A DNA stretch of 64,000 bases from Pictodentalium vernedei (Eukaryota; Mollusca; Scaphopoda; Dentaliida; Dentaliidae): NCBI GenBank assembly GCA_031216915.1, contig CM062289.1:449878866-449942865 (forward strand), given 5' to 3'. The notes beneath the pieces are model-generated. The model ran no database searches. It had not been told where the DNA came from and worked only from the letters and a program-made list of their open reading frames with translations. Shown here one piece after another: positions 59,330-64,000 of the stretch. Position numbers and translations under genes: made by a program. Within the stretch, counting starts at the first letter, position 1. Each line of letters starts with the position of its first letter.

Positions 59330-59770
59330 CCATTTCAGTGCGAAGTGAGGTTCTGCCTTCACTCCTAGTTCACCCGCATATGATGCGGGCTACCTCGGTC
59401 TGTATTTTGTCGAATTCATTCTTTTTTGCTGGGTGATACAGTTGTCCCAAAGCAGTGTCAGCATCATTCTAAAAGAGGGCGTATGAACGCAAGGCATATT
59501 TTCGCGCGGGTTTTGCGGTCTAATTGGAACTTGAACTGTCAGATGAGGTTAACTCTTTTCCATGCTTTGGACATGATGTCGTTAATGTGAGACGCCCAAC
59601 CGAGAGCAAACGTCAGACCAAGATGTTTGTGATAATCAGCTTCCTTGATATCAGTGCCAGTCATTTGTGGTATGGGGTGGTTTCGGTTTAATAGATTTCA
59701 GGGATATAATCAAAGACTCGATTTTTAATGGATTGAAATCAGCAAGCTGGTACTTGTGCCAATAAGGGGA
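59330..59770 (-). pseudogene. LINE RT C-terminal fragment (HKHLGL type)
   Basis: In minus sense, with several frame changes: FNPLKIESLIISLKSIKPK, DYHKHLGLTFALGWASHIND (HKHLGL at 59616-59633), IMSKAWKRVNLI, KICLAFIRPLLE. This is the common post-catalytic part of many animal LINE RTs. Heavily decayed. Confidence 0.78.
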
Positions 59771-59852
59771 CATAAGTCATATTTGTGAGGCGCAAATAAA
59801 AAAAGGTTTAGTTATTCAAAACTTTTTGTTAGTCTAGTTTTATCCGTGTTAA

Positions 59853-60102
59853 TTAACCCTTTACCCAACGCAGACGATATCAAAATTTATTATTTCAAAT
59901 ATCATTTTTTTTAATTTTTCAAAAAATTCCAACCAAATCATATCATGTGGCCCCTCTTTGGAACGAGCTCGACGAGCTCGTTCCAAAGAGGGGTCACATG
60001 ATATGGTTTTATTGAAATTTTTTGAAAAATAATATTTTTTCAGCTGCTGAATCTGCATATTACGCAGGTGGATGTATCCGATCCGTTTGGGTAACGGCTT
60101 AA
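59853..60102 (+). mobile_element. Hairpin MITE type II
   Basis: TTAACCCTTTACCCAACGCA to GGTAACGGCTTAA, 250 bp. Perfect inner hairpin CCCCTCTTTGGAACGAGCTCG, A, CGAGCTCGTTCCAAAGAGG, with CATATCATGTG outside: the T/A stem variant in both arms. GCTGAATCTGCATATTACGC near the right end also occurs, in reverse, at the left of the 11.0-kb copy. Confidence 0.93.
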
Positions 60103-60825
60103 AGGATGAACCAAATACTACAGCCATTGGTCCAGCTCCCTTGTCACTTCACGGTACGGATACTTTGAATAATTTTTTTTTCAAAATGTGGCATATCAAT
60201 CATTCTATATTCTCTATCAAACTTTCTAGTTTTAAACGACCTTTCAAGTGTCGAGGTAATCTTCACAGTCTGATGGCACAAAACCACCAAATTTGCGTTC
60301 AATGCAATTGACAGAGTAATGCTTTTCTAGAATGTAGATTCAATTTTTTATTTCATTGTTTATGTTTTGCCATTATTTTTTTTATCAAATCCAGACAGCA
60401 TGGGGATTTCCTAAGTATAAAAATAACCAAGATATCCTTTGATTTTCCAGCTCAGTATATATATATATATATGTTAGAGCAGTTCAGAATCAGAGAGCTA
60501 AATAACGTGGATTATCAACAAAAAAAATAATGAGACCACCAGGCTTTACGTATTCATGCTCTTAATTAAGACAGCTACCAGTTGCATTTTTTTGGATGAG
60601 AATAACCTCCTGATGTCTTTTGATATTACTGATGGATGCTATTTCTATTATTATTTTGTGTTGAAACGGTTAGCTATTTTTCGAAGTCGACTAGTCGCCG
60701 GCAGTAATCGACTCAAATTCGACTAGTCGAGACGTTCCTATCATTAAATAAAATTATAATGAGAACCATGAATTGTTCCTCTCTAATGATAATTATAAAT
60801 ACGCGGTGCTCCAAATTACTTGACT
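60103..60825. other. No gene recognised
   Basis: Contains a (TA)8-9 run near 60457 and AT-rich text. Confidence 0.35.
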
Positions 60826-61433
60826 GATGATAATAATAATAATAATAATCTTTAATGTCGAAAGTTCCATAACATTTGTACATGACAATTTAAAACAGAT
60901 AAAAGTCACAGATAAGCAATAACAGACAAAAGACGAAAAAATAGCAGTGACACTTAGGCATTGAATAATCGCACATACATGCACACACCCAGCGTACATA
61001 CATACATTGGCAAGCATATGCATTCGCAATTTTTCCTTGTACTTGTTTTTAAAACTAATTTTGAAGACTGAGTTATGGTATAGACAACAATGGCAGCTAT
61101 GGGGACTCGGCAACACCACACCTCCACTGATAGGCATCATGTGTTAACTGCACTATCGGTGGGGTAATATCGCTGTCAAACATCCCCCAAAAGAGTCAGT
61201 AATGATTTCGGCTCGTTCAGCTGGAAAGACTCAAAAAGTACAGGTTCCAGCTGGGTTTTAAGCCATTCTCGTTCGTTACGATATAGTGGATAATACAGGA
61301 AGAAATGAATTTCATCCTCTACTTCCTTGACTTGACGAATTGGAAACAGTGTTTCCGCTAGGGGGGAAATAAATGGGGCCATAATGGGGCAACCAAGAGT
61401 CGTCTGTACCATGGGCCAACCATGGTTCGGCAC
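60826..61433 (-). pseudogene. LINE 3' end with C-terminal EDEIHF motif
   Basis: The minus frame 61176-61433 has KEVEDEIHFFLYYPLYRNER and LEPVLFESFQ, like the C-terminal VEDE-HFLL-CP-Y block of invertebrate LINE ORF2 proteins (the usual Cys is Tyr). The UTR follows to a (TAA)n run at about 60829-60851 in plus order. Confidence 0.8.
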
Positions 61434-61940
61434 GCGTTAGGAATATTTTAAGTGGTCCCAAAACCCCAATTTCGTTGCATCTGAGGGATATTTTGAGGGT
61501 TTTTTGGTGATATTTATGTAGGTTTTCAGATTCAGAGAGCCAGTAATTGCAGAAGAATAAGGATCAATGAGGAGAAATCTAGGTGAAAAATCATTGATAC
61601 AGATTACAGTACTTACTGACAGTTACTGTAGTCACAATACCGATCCACGGTGGCATGGAAGATCCAGTTCAACAACGATTAGGTGAACGGGGTGTCAGAA
61701 AAATATATCCTGAAGAATTTAACATCACATCACGTCCTAGTGTCGGACATTAATCCCTATCCGTGTTGCCAACTTGCCACAGTTGATCAGGGTTTTGACC
61801 ATTAAATTGAGTAATAATTAGATCTGCGGGTCTTACTTGCTGACATTGTTATCAATTTTCACACAGGACAAACTTCAGTGACATTTTCGATTTTTTCGCC
61901 ACGCACTTTTCGGTGCTTTGCTTTCCGGCCCATTTCTTTT
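61434..61940. other. No gene or repeat recognised
   Basis: Perhaps more of the LINE upstream, not confirmed. Confidence 0.3.
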
Positions 61941-61994
61941 CAGCCTCTTGTGTTGATGCTTTCACGTTTTCAAAAGCATCAACACACAAGGCTG
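61941..61994. repeat. Foldback, about 23-bp arms
   Basis: CAGCCTCTTGTGTTGATGCT and AGCATCAACACACAAGGCTG, one indel-type difference, loop about 12 bp. Confidence 0.85.
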
Positions 61995-62052
61995 TAAAAC
62001 GGTGGACCAAAATGTGAAGGGCCTAAAAAAAGCCTTCATCAGTGGCGGCGCC

Positions 62053-62246
62053 GGGGGGGGGGTATGGGGGTATGGGGGGGGGGGGGTACATAACCCTCCA
62101 CTTTTTTCGCCAAGCGTAGTAAAAAAATACTATCATTTTAATTTTTGTATTGAACGTTGCGGTGTAATGGTGGGTATGCTTAATTCCATATTCCCAAGTG
62201 CACTAAATGAGAGAAGTTTTTAAATTATGTTTGTGTGTGCCCCCCC

Positions 62247-62277
<31 letters not shown>

Positions 62278-62280
62278 ACA
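62053..62280. repeat. Cluster of G and C homopolymers plus (CA)n
   Basis: G10 at 62053-62062, G13 at 62074-62086, and C24 at 62240-62263 running directly into (CA)n to about 62281. Confidence 0.9.
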
Positions 62281-62533
62281 CATTAGCTGCAAACAACAAA
62301 CAAAATTCGAGGGCCCAGATTGCAATAGGGCGTGCCGCGTTCAAACGGTCTGAAACATACCGCTTAAAGGTATTCGAGGAATGCTAGAATCGAGAGCGTT
62401 CAACGTATCCGTTTGGAATGCAGCCTACTTTCATTTTCGATTTGAGTGTCGTTTGGTGCTTTGTGCTCGCACTTTACAACAGTGTTCTTCCGTTAAAATG
62501 TCACCATGTACGACGTTTTCTATAACTGAAAGA

Positions 62534-62803
62534 CCTAACCAATAAGTTTCAAAAGGATAAAACTGTTTTAATTTAATTGTCTGAGAATGCTCCAGAGAAC
62601 ACCATTTACAACGTAAGTTTTGAAAATTTTCTCAACTTCGGGAGGGGACACCTAACCAATAAGTTTCAAAAGGATAAAACTGTTTTAATTTAATTGTCTG
62701 AGAATGCTCCAGAGAACACCATTTACAACGTAAGTTTTAAAAATTTTCTCAACTTCGGGAGGGGTGTCCCCTCCCGAAGTTGAGAAATTTTTTAAAACTT
62801 ACG
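62534..62803. repeat. 117-bp duplication closed by a palindrome
   Basis: CCTAACCAATAAGTTTCAAA starts at 62534 and 62651, and the two copies are almost identical. The second copy ends in a palindrome (62728-62803): AAGTTTTAAAAATTTTCTC and CTTCGGGAGGGG, mirrored after TGT by CCCCTCCCGAAG. Confidence 0.9.
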
Positions 62804-62921
62804 TGCGGCGGACAATACCCAACTGTACCCCCTCACTTCTGTAACTCTGTCGCCGCCACTGGCCTTGATGGTCTCGAAGTAATTAGAGTGCGTCCATTCA
62901 AGCTGTTTTCAAGAAGACATT

Positions 62922-62988
62922 TCGTCGGCTGAGTGCTAGAATGTTCCATATCCCTGGGACATGGAACATTCTAGCACTCAGCCGACGA
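62922..62988. repeat. Foldback, 27-bp arms
   Basis: TCGTCGGCTGAGTGCTAGAA and TTCTAGCACTCAGCCGACGA, loop about 12 bp. Confidence 0.9.
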
Positions 62989-63135
62989 TTTAATGACGGG
63001 AAACAATCTAAATGAACGAACTCTGTGATTTCCAATGTCAGGGGCCACTTCAAATTAATCAAACAAAAAAGGATTGAAATGCAATGAATACGGGTAGATC
63101 GTATTGAATCCATTGAAATTCCAACCCTTTCCTGT

Positions 63136-63506
63136 TTTTAACAATTATTTATTTATTGGTGTTTAAGGTCACATATTTCTGCACAATGGCTAATCATGAC
63201 CACGGCAGTTTTACGGGTAGAGGAAACCCGAGTACTTGGAGAGAACCTCCGAGCAACCGCGAGCAACTGTCAGCTAACATACTAACTTCACACAAGCAGG
63301 GTTAGCATTGGTTGAAGACAGATGCACCATCCACGTGTAGTAGACTTTAGTACACAACGTCACCGTGCCCCCACGTGGGCAATGGGGTGAAGTCTCTTGC
63401 CCAAGGACACAACGCGGTTGCCGCAGGTGGGATTCGAACCGAGGACCTCTCGGCTTGCAGCCTGCACCTCTACCAACTGAGACACCGCGACCCATTTTAA
63501 CAATTA
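63136..63506 (-). mobile_element. tRNA-derived SINE, head type B, with target duplication
   Basis: TTTTAACAATT lies on both sides (63136-63146; 63495-63505). In reverse: A-box complement CCAACTGAGACA (63473-63484), B-box complement GGATTCGAACC (63430-63440), body CTTGCCCAAGGAC, and an ATTTATTTATT tail. Its head matches the 46.5-kb copy. Confidence 0.93.
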
Positions 63507-63783
63507 AATTTATTTCATATTCATTACTATATCACATAGGGTCATACTGTGATAACTGATGGAAATTATCAATATGTTATCCCCCCCACCACCCCACAAT
63601 AACTACAAAATAAATTGGAATATCTATGCTACAATATAGATTTAAAAGAGTTATTTTGCAGTTATTTTTTTGCCAATCACCAATTGTTGCTTTGAAGTAA
63701 TAATTGCAAATTAATATGAATAGAGAGTGTCTCATCAATCCACTACAAAGTATTGCATAATTCCCATTCCTGCCTGCCAATTG
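63507..63783. other. No gene or repeat recognised
   Basis: AT-rich spacer. Confidence 0.3.
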
Positions 63784-64000
63784 ATAATAATAATAACACT
63801 CCGGCCGGTCGCTGATTTGTCGTGGTTATCGTATGAGAAGGCCTTGGTTACCCATGTTCTACCAACTGCCTCCCTATTCCTGCGCTTCTTCTCTCCTCCC
63901 AACACTCGGAGACGAACTGCTTGATGACATCCCTTGCCCCATTCTTCCCAATCTCTCCGATTAGTATATTAACCCTCTCCTTTGAGTCGCCCCCTAACCA
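63784..64000 (-). mobile_element. LINE family C 3' end, cut by the right edge
   Basis: ATAATAATAATAACACTCCG is the tail in plus order, followed by GTCGCTGATTTGTCGTGGTT, GAGAAGGCCTTGGTTACCCA, AACACTCGGAGACGAACTGC and CATTCTTCCCAATCTCTCCG. The same blocks are at 44.08-44.22 kb and partly at 47.8 kb. Confidence 0.82.

Overview
The window looks like intergenic or heterochromatic DNA of an animal, most likely a marine invertebrate. The reasons are APE-type LINEs, tRNA-derived SINEs with the internal motif GTCCTTGGGCAAG and (ATTT)n tails, TTAA-flanked MITEs, many foldback elements, and long microsatellites. I recognise no host protein-coding gene, rRNA gene, stand-alone tRNA gene or CRISPR array. 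Species assignment is inference only. All translations and alignments were done by eye.

Layout. 1-10.1 kb (minus strand): two intact LINE open frames in the right order and orientation, ORF1 (9112-10137) and endonuclease-reverse transcriptase ORF2 (1-2698, open to the left edge). They are separated by about 6.4 kb of tandem DNA that carries some 14 copies of a hairpin core. 10.1-27.5 kb: a patchwork of TTAA-flanked hairpin MITEs, SINEs, LINE fragments, foldbacks, a long GACA/GAGA microsatellite, and a terminal-inverted-repeat element that carries an 11/22-bp minisatellite. 27.8-33.0 kb (plus strand): a decayed Jockey-like LINE with a zinc-knuckle ORF1, an endonuclease and an RT. 33.06-42.5 kb: about 60 tandem copies of a 157-bp unit that is continuous with, and resembles, the 3' UTR of that LINE. 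42.5-64 kb: more hairpin MITEs, nested SINEs, 3' ends of a second LINE family (minus strand, (ATT)n tails), many unrelated foldbacks, and a 21-bp minisatellite.

How the parts relate. The two LINE ORFs could supply proteins for retrotransposition, and the SINEs show target-site duplications fitting LINE-driven insertion. The hairpin MITEs have TTAACCCTTTACC termini; TTAA targets are characteristic of piggyBac-type transposases, but none is encoded here.

Most notable signals. (1) A hairpin superfamily whose two arms vary together: type I, type II and tandem-array versions have different arm sequences, yet each stays self-complementary around one central base. (2) Two LINEs each joined to a large tandem array, one between its ORFs and one at its 3' UTR. 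(3) A large number of long G/C homopolymer runs, at least two of which replace known sequence in repeat copies.
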